The notes below the pieces were generated by a model. The model saw only the letters and a program-made list of their open reading frames with translations. It did not search any database and was not told the DNA's origin. From Pleurocapsa sp. FMAR1 (GTDB lineage: Bacteria; Cyanobacteriota; Cyanobacteriia; Cyanobacteriales; Xenococcaceae), in the NCBI RefSeq assembly GCF_963665995.1, contig NZ_OY762512.1:806001-870000 (forward strand): 64,000 nucleotides of DNA. The letters run 5' to 3'. Positions 36,140 to 45,265 of the stretch are shown here, piece by piece. The position numbers and the translations under genes were made by a program. Each line of letters opens with the position of its first letter. Positions within the stretch are counted from its first letter, which is position 1.

Positions 36140-36703
36140 ATGGTTACAACTCCCTCTAAACTCATCACTTTAGAAAATTTTTTGGCATTACCAGAAACTA
36201 AACCTGCCAGAGAATATATCGACGGCAAAATTATTCAAAAACCAATGCCTCAAGGCGAACATAGTACGATACAAGCAGAATTAATTATTGCTCTTAATGG
36301 CACGCTTAAACCCCAAAAGATTGCTAGAGCCTTTCCCGAGTTAAGATGTACATTTGCTGGGCGTTCTACTGTACCTGATGTCACTATATTTACTTGGGAT
36401 CGAATTCCACGCCAGGACAATGGCAAAATAGCAAATGTTTTTAACTTGGAACCAGATTGGACAATCGAAATTTTATCTCCTGGTCAAAGTCATACAAAAG
36501 TAGTCAAAAATATTCTTCATTGTTTGGATAACGGTACACAGTTAGGCTGGTTAATCGATCCTGACGAGCAGTTAATCTTAGTCTATTTTCCCCAGCAAAA
36601 GCCCGCGTTTTTTGAAGCAGCAACAGACGTTTTACCCGTACCAGATTTTGCCAAAGCTTTTGAGCTAACTTTAGGAGAATTATTTGGCTGGCTAATGGAA
36701 TAG
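36140..36703 (+). CDS. Uma2 family (DUF820) nuclease-fold protein
   Basis: 187 residues of the PD-(D/E)XK-like family greatly expanded in cyanobacteria: FLALPETKPAREYIDGKI, ELRCTFAGRSTVPDVTIF, LEPDWTIEILSPGQS and GTQLGWLIDPDEQLILVY. The acidic residues D (VPDVT), E (IEILS) align with the nuclease core. No established biological role; often linked with mobile DNA. Short spacer after cysteine desulfurase. Confidence 0.85.
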   Translation: MVTTPSKLITLENFLALPETKPAREYIDGKIIQKPMPQGEHSTIQAELIIALNGTLKPQKIARAFPELRCTFAGRSTVPDVTIFTWDRIPRQDNGKIANVFNLEPDWTIEILSPGQSHTKVVKNILHCLDNGTQLGWLIDPDEQLILVYFPQQKPAFFEAATDVLPVPDFAKAFELTLGELFGWLME

Positions 36704-36711
36704 GGTACAAG

Positions 36712-36787
36712 TATCGCAGTACGTTGATCGGTTAGGACAGAAAATTTGATTGCTCGTAAGTAAAAAGTAATAAGTGTCCTAATATAA
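36712..36787. repeat. Dispersed repeat with terminal inverted octamers (copy A)
   Basis: Matches 53583-53676 over both ends. Shared TATCGCAGTACGTTGA, TTAGGACAGAAAA, TGCTCGTAAG and AAGTGTCC-AATATAA. The octamers TTAGGACA and TGTCCTAA are inverted, as in the ends of an IS-derived miniature element. Confidence 0.65.
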
Positions 36788-36841
36788 ATGCGTATTGCTA
36801 TATTTTGCCAGCCAGATTTTTTGTCAAAGCTGTTAAAGTGA

Positions 36842-37327
36842 TTAACAATGCTGATTTAATAAAGATGTGACTAAGGCAAAACCATTAGACTGAGTTTGGA
36901 CTGCATAAGCTTCTTTTTCTACAGCTTGACTATAAGTATCAACATATCTTTTAAAAAAAGGTTGAGCTTGTTTGATGGGTTCAATATCCAAGCCGATAGG
37001 TTGTATGTTGCTATTTCCCGCGCAAAATTGTGCTGCATGAGTAGCTTCGTGAATCAAAACCCGATTGCTAATGCCTAAGTCAAAAACAATTGGGTTAATC
37101 CAAATAGATTTATTAGCAGCATTTAATACACCATAAGGTTTTCTCAGTCTTCGCCTCTGAAAGTCTATTTGCTGATTGGGTAGCCTGAAACTGGGTGGAA
37201 TAGCTAGATTAACTTTAAATCCATAGCTTTCTAACTGAGTTTTTAGCTGGGTAAATTGAGGATCGGGTTTTGGTAACTGAGCAATGAGAATTGTAGAACT
37301 AAGTAATATAGATTCAAGCATTAACAA
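36842..37327 (-). CDS. Small exported protein with HExxH zinc motif
   Basis: 161 residues with a short hydrophobic N-terminus (LESILLSSTILIAQ) suggesting export. VLIHEATHAAQ supplies a metalloprotease-like HExxH (H93, E94, H97), though no third ligand is certain. I do not recognise the family; similar short HEATHAAQ proteins occur in cyanobacteria. Could be a small secreted metalloprotease or a metal-binding protein. Confidence 0.65.
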   Translation of the reverse strand: MLMLESILLSSTILIAQLPKPDPQFTQLKTQLESYGFKVNLAIPPSFRLPNQQIDFQRRRLRKPYGVLNAANKSIWINPIVFDLGISNRVLIHEATHAAQFCAGNSNIQPIGLDIEPIKQAQPFFKRYVDTYSQAVEKEAYAVQTQSNGFALVTSLLNQHC

Positions 37328-37443
37328 TTATAATTTACGTCTAGTGTGTGAATTGAAAATTTCTTTTAACTTTGCGCTGCTGTGACCATTGGTCAATACA
37401 AAAAATTGAGGTTATCTTTTATAAAAAACAATTAATTTAACTG

Positions 37444-37779
37444 ATGAGCATCAGTAGCTTAGAATTTGAGTTCGATCTCTTATGGTCAGAATTATTTCCC
37501 GATTTAGATTTGGAAACAGAAGTACGGCTAATTCCCAAGCGTCGCTTTAAGTTTGATTATGTTAATTTCTCTGCCAAGGTAGCAATCGAAATTAATGGAC
37601 AAATTTGGCATCAAGGTGGACACACTACAGGCAAAAGCCTTATGCGAGATTATGAAAAGCTCAATTTAGCGCAGCAACAAGGCTATTGTGTATTTCAACT
37701 ATCAAAGGAAATGATTACCGAAACTTGGCTACAGGCGATCGCTGATACCATTCGCGATCGCCTTAGTCAGCCAGCCTGA
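37444..37779 (+). CDS. Small PD-(D/E)XK/Vsr-DUF559-like nuclease-fold protein
   Basis: 111 residues. KRRFKFDYVNFSAKVAIEINGQIWH followed by MRDYEKLNLAQQQGYCVFQLSKEM, read with a break at G-H-T, fits the compact DUF559-like endonuclease fold: D38, E49 then a basic helix. Such single-domain proteins are common in phages and cyanobacteria. Activity is unproven; the usual lysine of ExK is replaced. Confidence 0.7.
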   Translation: MSISSLEFEFDLLWSELFPDLDLETEVRLIPKRRFKFDYVNFSAKVAIEINGQIWHQGGHTTGKSLMRDYEKLNLAQQQGYCVFQLSKEMITETWLQAIADTIRDRLSQPA

Positions 37780-37887
37780 TATTTTTTAGCTAACTCTACT
37801 AAGCTATGGCAAGGAATGATAACTAGTAATTAATCACTGATTTTCGTGGTAAAACAATAAAGTTCTCTGCAATAAAGTTTAATTGCC

Positions 37888-38913
37888 ATGACTAAAATTG
37901 ACTACGATGCCATCGCTAAACTTTCTTTGGCAGGAGAGTTAATCGATCGCACCACTGCCAAAAGCATTCTAACAGCCCCAGATTTGGTTTTATTAGAGCA
38001 ATTAGCAGCAGCTTACAAGGTTCGTTATCATTATTGGTCAAATCGCGTCAGACTTCACTTTTTACTCAATGCTCAAAGTGGCTTATGTCCCGAAGACTGC
38101 AACTATTGTTCTCAATCAAAAATTTCAACCGCCGAGATTGAGAAATATCCTTTGATAGCCCAAGCAAGAATTGTCCAGGCAGCAGATAAGGCAGCAGATT
38201 TAAAAGCAGGTACGTTTTGCATGGCTATTTCAGGGCGATCGCCTTCGGAATCTGTCTTTAACAACGTATTAGATGCCTTTAAAGCCGTCAAAGAGAAACA
38301 CGACTTAAAGATCTGTGCCTGTTTGGGGTTACTCAATGAATCTCAAACCCAACGTTTAGCTGAAGTGGGAGTAGATCGAGTTAACCATAATCTCAATACT
38401 TCAGAAAATCACCACGAGAATATTTGTAGCACTCATACTTTTCGCGATCGCGTGGCAACAATTAAAAACGTCCAAAAAGCAGGTATTACGACTTGTTCAG
38501 GGGGAATTCTGGGCATGAATGAAACCGATGAAGATATTATCGACTTGGCTTATTCTTTGCGAGAGTTAGACGTTACCAGCGTGCCAGTTAACTTTCTAAT
38601 TCCCATTGCTGGCACACCTTTAAGCGACGTTAATCAGCTAAATCCCCGTCGCTGTTTACGAATCTTAAGCCTATTTAGATTTATTCTGCCTAAGCAAGAA
38701 ATCAGAATTGCGGGGGGGAGAGAAGTCCACTTGCGATCGCTACAGGTAATGGGTTTATATCCTGCTAACTCTATTTTTGTCGGCGACTATCTTACCACCA
38801 CTGGACAATCAGAAGACGCTGATTTAGCTATGATTCGCGATGGGGGATTTGTCTTAGAAAACCCCGATGGTTCAATTTTAAACGTAGAAGACAATATCAT
38901 CTTAACCCGTTAA
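37888..38913 (+). CDS. bioB: Biotin synthase
   Basis: 341 residues, radical SAM enzyme inserting sulfur into dethiobiotin. The 4Fe-4S cluster ligands are C67, C71 and C74 ([12 protein letters not shown]). It also has [28 protein letters not shown] and [13 protein letters not shown], all BioB signatures. The start lies close to the small nuclease gene. The operon partner bioF/D is absent. Confidence 0.95.
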   Translation: MTKIDYDAIAKLSLAGELIDRTTAKSILTAPDLVLLEQLAAAYKVRYHYWSNRVRLHFLLNAQSGLCPEDCNYCSQSKISTAEIEKYPLIAQARIVQAADKAADLKAGTFCMAISGRSPSESVFNNVLDAFKAVKEKHDLKICACLGLLNESQTQRLAEVGVDRVNHNLNTSENHHENICSTHTFRDRVATIKNVQKAGITTCSGGILGMNETDEDIIDLAYSLRELDVTSVPVNFLIPIAGTPLSDVNQLNPRRCLRILSLFRFILPKQEIRIAGGREVHLRSLQVMGLYPANSIFVGDYLTTTGQSEDADLAMIRDGGFVLENPDGSILNVEDNIILTR

Positions 38914-39021
38914 CCCGAACTGACGTTCAAAACTATTAGAAAGTTATTTTGTAAATCTATTGCAACAAAAATTTATATTAATTACAATAGTAAGTGATAT
39001 ATCTTAACAAGGTCACAACTA

Positions 39022-39165
39022 ATGGAAAACCAAGGAAATAAATTCGGCTTTACTAAATTCGCAGAAGACTGGAATGGTCGCCTAGCTATGTTAGGCTTTG
39101 TCATTGGTGTTGCTGTAGAGTACTTTACTGGTCAGGGAATTCTTAGCCAAATTGGAATCATGTAG
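39022..39165 (+). CDS. hli: High-light-inducible one-helix protein (HLIP)
   Basis: 47 residues, too short for most gene-finders. FTKFAEDWNGRLAMLGFVIGVAVEYFTG is the chlorophyll a/b-binding motif (E, N, R ligands) in one transmembrane helix. HLIPs bind chlorophyll and carotenoid near photosystem assembly intermediates and quench excess light. A strong terminator follows, so it is its own transcription unit. Confidence 0.93.
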   Translation: MENQGNKFGFTKFAEDWNGRLAMLGFVIGVAVEYFTGQGILSQIGIM

Positions 39166-39222
39166 TTCTCTCCAGAGACTATCAACTGCAATCATACATA
39201 AATCAAATAGATTCTAATCACT

Positions 39223-39270
39223 AAAGGAGTTTGGTACAACAAGCAATTGTTGTACCAAACTCCTTTATTT
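39223..39270 (+). terminator. Strong intrinsic terminator after hli
   Basis: A perfect 20-bp stem (39223-39242 with 39247-39266) capped by a GCAA tetraloop, then ATTTT. One of the best hairpins in the window. Confidence 0.92.
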
Positions 39271-39395
39271 TGGTGTCTGAAGCCAAGTTTATGTTTAGAC
39301 ATCGCCAGAAACTTCGATTTTTGGTTAACAGCTTATTTTGGCTATACAAGTCTTAATTTAAGCTAAATTCCTGATTTACTTGAATATGACTAAGA

Positions 39396-39590
39396 GTATG
39401 ATCGAGATAAGTCGGTTCTAATGGGAAACAGTCATTAGAAGTAATGGGGAAAGACTGGTGTAAATCCAACACTGTCCCGCAACTGTGATGAGGTTGACGA
39501 GCGACCCCGCGTCGCCGTTAGGCGCAAGGGAATGCGCAAGTTAAATAGTCAACAATCTCTAAGTCAGAATACCCGCCGCTCAAAATAGTT
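39396..39590 (+). ncRNA. Cobalamin (B12) riboswitch
   Basis: Diagnostic parts in order: a GGGAAACAG-type 5' stem, GGTGTAAATCCAACACTGTCCCGCAACTGTGAT read across 39458-39488 (core), and the B12 box AGTCAGAATACCCGCC (39562-39577). A peripheral stem GTTGAC (39493-39498)/GTCAAC (39548-39553) carries a GC-rich repeat insert with GACCCCGCGTCG. It lies 30-40 bp before cbiX and would repress it when adenosylcobalamin is plentiful. Confidence 0.93.
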
Positions 39591-39619
39591 AACCTAATTA
39601 ACAAATCTGCGAGGTACAG

Positions 39620-40612
39620 ATGGTTTTTGTCAATTCTTCTCTGCAATCGAGTATTAATCAACTTAAATTACAGCCATTGCCTTATCAAAGACCTTTATTA
39701 ATGATTGGTCATGGTACAAAAAATGAACGAGGTAGACAAACCTTTATTGATTTTGTCGAAGCTTATAAAAAATTGGATACTTCTCGTCCTGTTATTCCTG
39801 GCTTTTTAGAGCTTACTCAGCCGACAATTCAAGAAGCTGTAATAGCTTGCGTTGAACAAGGCTATACAGAAATTACAGCTTTGCCAATTTTGTTGTTTGC
39901 TGCCAGACACAATAAATTTGATGTTACCAACGAGCTAGACCGATCGCGATCGCCCTATCCTCAGTTAAGCTTTAATTATGGTCGCCATTTTGGGATTACT
40001 CCTAAAATTATCGAGCTATGGCGCGATCGCTTGGCAGAGTTGGACAAGCCAGAATATAACCCCCGTAATATTGACCGCGAAGATACTGTACTGCTATTTG
40101 TCGGCAGGGGTTCGAGCGATCCTGATGCTAATGGTGATGTGTACAAACTAGCTCGCATAATCTGGGAAGGTAGTGGCTACAAAACAGTAGAAACCTGCTT
40201 TATTGGTATTACTCATCCTCGTTTAGAACCAGGTTTTAGTCGGGCATATTTGCATCAGGCTAAACGGGTAATTGTCCTGCCCTATTTCATGTTTACAGGC
40301 ACGTTAATGGAAAAAATTTTTGATATTACTGCCCAACAAGAAGAACGACATCCTGAGATTGATTTTGCTTGCTTACCAGAAATGGGAATTGCCCCTCAGC
40401 TATTGGAGGTAATTAGAGAAAGAGAAATTGAGGCGCAGCTAGGTCAAGTGGCGATGAACTGTGAAATGTGTAAGTTTCGTCTGGCAGCAGTAGATGAACA
40501 TGGACATGGACACGGACACGGACATGAACATGGACATCACCATCATCACGACAATAGCGATCCTTATGCCAAGGTAAAAGATTATCATCAACGTATCTGG
40601 AAAACACCCTAG
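39620..40612 (+). CDS. cbiX: Sirohydrochlorin cobaltochelatase CbiX with His-rich tail
   Basis: 330 residues with two chelatase repeats: [17 protein letters not shown] (active His) and [20 protein letters not shown], and a metal-binding set ([24 protein letters not shown]). The C-terminus holds a His-rich stretch, [15 protein letters not shown], able to store or donate cobalt or nickel. Inserts Co2+ into sirohydrochlorin for cobalamin. Directly under a B12 riboswitch. CobH/CbiC lies far right at 60617. Confidence 0.93.
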   Translation: MVFVNSSLQSSINQLKLQPLPYQRPLLMIGHGTKNERGRQTFIDFVEAYKKLDTSRPVIPGFLELTQPTIQEAVIACVEQGYTEITALPILLFAARHNKFDVTNELDRSRSPYPQLSFNYGRHFGITPKIIELWRDRLAELDKPEYNPRNIDREDTVLLFVGRGSSDPDANGDVYKLARIIWEGSGYKTVETCFIGITHPRLEPGFSRAYLHQAKRVIVLPYFMFTGTLMEKIFDITAQQEERHPEIDFACLPEMGIAPQLLEVIREREIEAQLGQVAMNCEMCKFRLAAVDEHGHGHGHGHEHGHHHHHDNSDPYAKVKDYHQRIWKTP

Positions 40613-40617
40613 ATTAG

Positions 40618-41880
40618 TTATTGTTTGTTAGCTTTAGCTTTGATTAGCGGATTTGAATCATCAGCTACCATTGACCAGCAAGGAGCTTTTAGCTGTTCTA
40701 AGGCTAACAGACAAGCATATTTAAGCTCAAAAATTGGCGTATTTAAAGTTTCTTTTAGTAAGGAAATTGCTTGAGTTGCTTGAAGATTTGCTAAAGCGAT
40801 CGCTGCTGCTGCGCGGGATTTTTGAAACTGAGGCGAGGTATTGTGTAGGGCTTCTACAATTAGCTCGTAACTAGGCTGGTAATTAAGTAAACCCAACAGC
40901 TTAACCACATGGAAATGTGCGCCATAGTCGTTATGCGCTTCTTCTTGGTAGGTTTGCAATAAAGCTTGGGGTGCAAGCTCAGGGTAAACTTCTAAAAGGG
41001 TTTTTCCTGCCAGATAGCACCTGCCAAAATCGGTATGGTAAAGTTCTCTAATTAAAAACTCTATCGATGGTGGCTGATCGTACTCGTGTACCATTTCAAT
41101 GTCTTGAGGGCGATCGCGGATTACTCGATCTAAGCTAGGTTCAATTTCAGCAAAAGTTATTTTACCCGCAGCTATACCCGCAGCAGCAAGTAATCTCATG
41201 CCTCGTAAGCGAAATGCTATAGAGATAGGTGCAAAAGCGATCGCGGAAATTGCCTGATAGTATTCTGTATCAATTAAATCTTGAATGCAGGCGCGTCTGG
41301 CGTTAATATCATCGTGTTGCAAAAACTCGACAACCCGATCCATCTGGCTATAGTCATTAGTCAAACGAGCTAAAGTAGCGATCGCAGCACTGGCGGTTGG
41401 TGGATCGTCGCTGCTAGTAAATGGTTTAATTCTATCTATAGCTGGCTGGTAATTAAACTTAGCTAAGGTGTGCAGAATAACGCGATAGGTTTGATTAGGC
41501 TTAGTTAGTAGTTGGGCGATCGCTTCGAGGATAGATCGATCTTCTGTGCCAATTTCGCCAATTGCCCACACCGCATTTTCTACCGTTAGGACATCTGCAT
41601 CGTCTAAACAAGATGTTAGGGTTGGTAAAGCTGTTTCAGCTTTTAAACGTCCTAAACTCTCAGCTGCTTTACGCCTGGCAATACGATTTTCCAAAACAGG
41701 ATCGCGATCTTCTATGGCTTCAACTAGAGCTTGAATCGATCTTTCGGTGGGAAAATTAATTAGATGTGCTGCACCAACATAACGCTCTGATGTGCCATCT
41801 TCTGTATTTAAGGGCTTTTTTAATAAGGCGATCGCCTGGTCTTCAGTTAAATTAAATATATTAGAAAATCTATTATCCAT
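40618..41880 (-). CDS. cpeY: CpeY-like phycobilin lyase (HEAT repeats)
   Basis: 420 residues of HEAT/Armadillo helices. FSNIFNLTEDQAIALL, YVGAAHLINFPTERSIQAL, NRIARRKAAESLGRL, ENAVWAIGEIGT, LYHTDFGRCYLA and EEAHNDYGAHFHVVKLLG resemble the CpcE/CpeY lyase family. CpeY attaches phycoerythrobilin to alpha-phycoerythrin. No phycoerythrin or cpeZ gene is in the window. CpcE-related function on another phycobiliprotein is an alternative. Convergent with cbiX, 5 bp apart. Confidence 0.65.
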   Translation of the reverse strand: MDNRFSNIFNLTEDQAIALLKKPLNTEDGTSERYVGAAHLINFPTERSIQALVEAIEDRDPVLENRIARRKAAESLGRLKAETALPTLTSCLDDADVLTVENAVWAIGEIGTEDRSILEAIAQLLTKPNQTYRVILHTLAKFNYQPAIDRIKPFTSSDDPPTASAAIATLARLTNDYSQMDRVVEFLQHDDINARRACIQDLIDTEYYQAISAIAFAPISIAFRLRGMRLLAAAGIAAGKITFAEIEPSLDRVIRDRPQDIEMVHEYDQPPSIEFLIRELYHTDFGRCYLAGKTLLEVYPELAPQALLQTYQEEAHNDYGAHFHVVKLLGLLNYQPSYELIVEALHNTSPQFQKSRAAAAIALANLQATQAISLLKETLNTPIFELKYACLLALEQLKAPCWSMVADDSNPLIKAKANKQ

Positions 41881-41957
41881 TACTCAAACTATCTTTTTTA
41901 TATTCAATAGTTTATAACTTTCTGGGCTACATCTAATTTTATAGTCAAGTAGCCACA

Positions 41958-42656
41958 CTAATCATTTATAGCATCTAAGATTTCATCAGCAGTAGGATTA
42001 TAGTTAGGCTCAGACAACTGTATATTCTCTTTCCAAATATAGTAAACTTCTTCTAATGTTCCATCGTGATGACTCCAAGATCCTGTATAGTCCTTAAAAT
42101 TTAGCTTTACTAATAGCCATTCTTGCTGGGAAGTATCTAATGGTTTGGTTGTAAAAATAAATCCAGCTTCATCACCATGATATTCATATAATTCTAGAGA
42201 ATACAAAGATCCTTGCCAGCCATATTCTCCTGAAACTGTTGCTTCAATTGCTGCTTTTTCTGTATCATTTTTAGGAGTAAAAATAAAAGCTTCTTTAGGT
42301 CTGACAGAGTAAATCATAGGCGACCAGCTAAACTTATTAAGCATAAATTCAGATAATTTTTCTAGGGCTTGCCTATCGGTAGTCATCAGCCAAATTTCAT
42401 CTTCAGTTTGACTACTAATTGTCCATTTAATTTTGCTTTTAAATTTATGTGCAACTCCAGCAAAGGCATTGTCATAAGCTAATTTATGATCTATGCCTAC
42501 ATATCCTTCTTCTAAAAGTTCGTCAATAGTTTTTTGTGAAGGAAAAGGCTTTTTGTAAGAAAAATCATAGTGTCTCGGTCTTGCCTGAAGACAAGACTTG
42601 ACGTAGTTTTGGCTACGCTTTAGATTAACAGCTTGGTTATTTTGCATGATTAACAC
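41958..42656 (-). CDS. Hypothetical soluble protein
   Basis: 232 residues (ATG 42647 is an equally likely start). Acidic and aromatic-rich with no membrane span; I do not recognise the family. Residues ~12-27 are encoded beside small palindromes (GTCTTG/CAAGAC and GTAG/CTAC), so the N-terminus may include inserted repeat. The body (GTLEEVYYIWKEN at the end) looks like a folded beta-rich domain. Confidence 0.6.
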   Translation of the reverse strand: MLIMQNNQAVNLKRSQNYVKSCLQARPRHYDFSYKKPFPSQKTIDELLEEGYVGIDHKLAYDNAFAGVAHKFKSKIKWTISSQTEDEIWLMTTDRQALEKLSEFMLNKFSWSPMIYSVRPKEAFIFTPKNDTEKAAIEATVSGEYGWQGSLYSLELYEYHGDEAGFIFTTKPLDTSQQEWLLVKLNFKDYTGSWSHHDGTLEEVYYIWKENIQLSEPNYNPTADEILDAIND

Positions 42657-43335
42657 TATTTTCCAGAGAACTTGTACTTATTGTTCCCTAAAAAATTACT
42701 AAACGTATAGTTATGCTCTATAAAAGATGAGATCGCTTACTAGGACATAATTACATTTATTTTTTTAGGTTCTATTAGCTTCTATCAAGTTTAAATAAGT
42801 AGTTAATGAGATTTATTAGCCAAGCAAGTTAAGCGTTTTCGCGGAAAGTAATGTAAAAGCAATTTATATATAGATATAAACTATATGCTTAACTATAAAA
42901 GTTGATTTTAAACTGTTTTTTCTTACCACCAGCGTAGTTATTATTTTCTTATCAAGTGTGCTATTGTACAAAAAAAATATTTTTATTAAACATATTAATT
43001 TTTACTAAGACAACTGAGACTAAATCAATCAAAAAAATGCTGTTATGTAAAACATCATCTTTTAAACCTTCCTGGAATTTAGAGTCAATCAGGATTACTA
43101 TCTTTACCTATATGCGTGTTAGCCCTTTGTACTGTCTTTTAATTTTGTCGAACCCACGTTATTCCAAGTTATTAGCAGGTAAGAGAAAGATACTCTAAAA
43201 ATTATGGTCTTTTAAAGCATCTTTTCTTGATAATAGGCTAAACACTCAAATTGCGATCGCAATAGTACCAGACGGCGAAAGTGGTCAAAGGAAGTATGTA
43301 GAATATCTTTGTCAAGCTCGCGTAGATAAATTGTT
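42657..43335. other. Long intergenic region
   Basis: 679 bp, AT-rich with poly-A and poly-T runs. An 80-codon frame at 42956-43198 has no start signal, odd composition and no recognisable domain, so I do not count it as a gene. Possible decayed DNA. Confidence 0.45.
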
Positions 43336-44565
43336 TTACTTTTTAAGTTTCTGACCAATTTCTAACAAATTACCCTTAAATAAGGTTCTATCAAGACGTT
43401 TAATCATGCCTTTCAAATCTTGTTCATGGTATCGCTTGCTAATTTGCTTAATGCCATCAACTAAATCTAGGCGATTTATGTCGGTTAAAGGTTTAATCAA
43501 TTCACGATAACAATTTTCTTCATAGTTATCGCTGAGATAACAAGTATTAACTAACTTTTCTTTGGAGACATCTTTTTCTTTAAAGGTAGAAATTTGCTCT
43601 AGCAATCCTAAAGATAAAAATGCCGTCATTGTCCTGACGCACTTTTCACATTTGCCACAGTTATAGTTACCCTGGCTATAGCTCTGTTTTTCATTACAAA
43701 CTCTCAGATGTTTTAAAGCTACATCCCATTCTCCAACTAGCTTTGTTTTTTCTAACCTAGATAAAGCAGCATTTTCATGGCGTATTTGTAAACTAGTAGT
43801 GCTATATAAAGGATCGAGCAGAGGATGAGAACCCCAAGGTTCTAGGTTGGCAAAGTCATAGGTAGAGGCAATTGAAGCAACGCTTAGTCGAGTCACAAAG
43901 GCATGAGCGATCGCCGCGAGAAAAGAACCATGATATTCAAATCGCCAAAAGCTAAAGTCAGGATCTAAATCGCGAAAATGAGCATAGGCATTGGTATAAA
44001 CTTGAATGAGTTTAATCCCTGCATCTTCTGCCATTGCGCTTACGGCATTAATTACGTTTTGAAAACTAGGATCTTGCTCGTTTTCTCCTTGCAAAACCCC
44101 ATAAACTAAGATGCCATCTTTAATGTGTCGGGGGTGATCTTTGGCAAAATTGAGATGATTATCTCTTACCATCGCTAAAGCATCAATGCCACCCGAAAAT
44201 AATGCGCCTGCTCTAGGTGGCTTATCGGTAAACAAAACTTCTGTTTCAATAGGAGCTTCGATCTCGATTACCTGACGACCTTGACCGTGCCAATCGATCA
44301 GGCACTTCATTGAGTTTATTAAACCATCTTTAATCTCAGGAGAAATCGGCGCATCAATGGCAATTCGCTTTTCTCCATAGCGCATGGCAGGTAGAGCGCA
44401 GGCTAGTAAAAAAGAGTTGGGATTAAGAAAAAGAGCGTCACCAAATTCACTGGTCGTTTCAAAATAAACATCTTGACTAGGGCGATCGCAATTTTCCCAA
44501 ATTACCTTGGCGATTATTCTGACTCGATCTGCGTTATTCTCTTTTCTAAGATTTTCAATTTTCAT
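43336..44565 (-). CDS. PP-loop ATP-pyrophosphatase-like protein with zinc-binding Cys cluster
   Basis: 409 residues. ALFSGGIDALAMVRDN (SGGID at 124-128) is the PP-loop motif of adenine-nucleotide alpha hydrolases such as QueC. A cluster CGKCEKCVRTM near residue 305 resembles the QueC zinc site. The N-terminal ~115 residues are a separate beta-rich domain not found in QueC. No queuosine or 7-deazaguanine neighbours. It probably adenylates a carbonyl or carboxyl group; substrate unknown. Confidence 0.7.
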   Translation of the reverse strand: MKIENLRKENNADRVRIIAKVIWENCDRPSQDVYFETTSEFGDALFLNPNSFLLACALPAMRYGEKRIAIDAPISPEIKDGLINSMKCLIDWHGQGRQVIEIEAPIETEVLFTDKPPRAGALFSGGIDALAMVRDNHLNFAKDHPRHIKDGILVYGVLQGENEQDPSFQNVINAVSAMAEDAGIKLIQVYTNAYAHFRDLDPDFSFWRFEYHGSFLAAIAHAFVTRLSVASIASTYDFANLEPWGSHPLLDPLYSTTSLQIRHENAALSRLEKTKLVGEWDVALKHLRVCNEKQSYSQGNYNCGKCEKCVRTMTAFLSLGLLEQISTFKEKDVSKEKLVNTCYLSDNYEENCYRELIKPLTDINRLDLVDGIKQISKRYHEQDLKGMIKRLDRTLFKGNLLEIGQKLKK

Positions 44566-44637
44566 AAGTTTATGTTTCCAATAAAATTAGGAGTTAGATA
44601 AGTCTGCTATATAGTGTTCCCTTTTTTTAATTGTTTA

Positions 44638-44874
44638 TTAGTTGGTATAGTCATTAACTAGCAAACCTTGGGCAAAAATTTCTAATTGCTCTATTACAGC
44701 CCTATCTGCATCCCTATGATCATGATTACTTTTTGCTACTTGAGTGTCCTTGGCACGTTGAGAGGCAACCCAATTGGCTTGAGAAGTCTTAATTGATGCT
44801 CGTGCTACTAATCCACCTAAGCTAAAGATATTAATCAGGAACGTAGCTAAAATAGCTTTATCTAAAAAGTTCAT
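44638..44874 (-). CDS. Hypothetical small protein with N-terminal membrane helix
   Basis: 78 residues. One hydrophobic helix near the N-terminus (KAILATFLINIFSLGGLVA) then a polar tail. Unknown family. 72 bp upstream of and in line with the PP-loop gene, so possibly in the same transcript. Confidence 0.55.
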   Translation of the reverse strand: MNFLDKAILATFLINIFSLGGLVARASIKTSQANWVASQRAKDTQVAKSNHDHRDADRAVIEQLEIFAQGLLVNDYTN

Positions 44875-44950
44875 AAGTGTTCAATTTTTGTTGGACAACT
44901 TACTTTAGAAATAAAATATCAGGAACTTTATAAGATTTAAGCAAAAATTA

Positions 44951-44988
44951 CTCCTTCATGTTTTTGAGAGTGGCAACGGATGAAGGAG
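44951..44988. repeat. Inverted repeat in intergenic region
   Basis: Arms CTCCTTCAT and ATGAAGGAG with a 20-nt loop, in the gap between divergent genes. The remaining gap has an AT-rich promoter-like stretch. Confidence 0.45.
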
Positions 44989-45150
44989 AGATTCGATTAA
45001 GGTATCTGAAGATCCAATATTTTAAATATATTTACGTAATTTTCTTGCAAACTTCTTGACATTTTTTACTTATTTTGAAAAGTAGATTAGATAAGTAGCC
45101 TTGGTACATATCTAATCTACATTTTATATTTTAAGTAAAAGAAACCCATC

Positions 45151-45228
45151 ATGCTTAAACCAATAATTACAACTGTTGCGATCGCGCTTTTAACTCTACC
45201 AGTTAGCGCACTGCTTATGTCAGCATAG
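45151..45228 (+). CDS. Possible hydrophobic micro-peptide
   Basis: 25 codons (MLKPIITTVAIALLTLPVS then a short tail), like a bare signal peptide. Just 37 bp before the PAP2 gene. No strong ribosome site. It may be a leader peptide or chance. Confidence 0.3.
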   Translation: MLKPIITTVAIALLTLPVSALLMSA

Positions 45229-45265
45229 AAGTTCAATTTTTTGTGTAGAGTAGTTTACTTTCATT

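Noticed and set aside
42956-43198. 80-residue frame in the 679-bp gap
   Set aside because: Poly-A/T-derived composition, no start signal or family.
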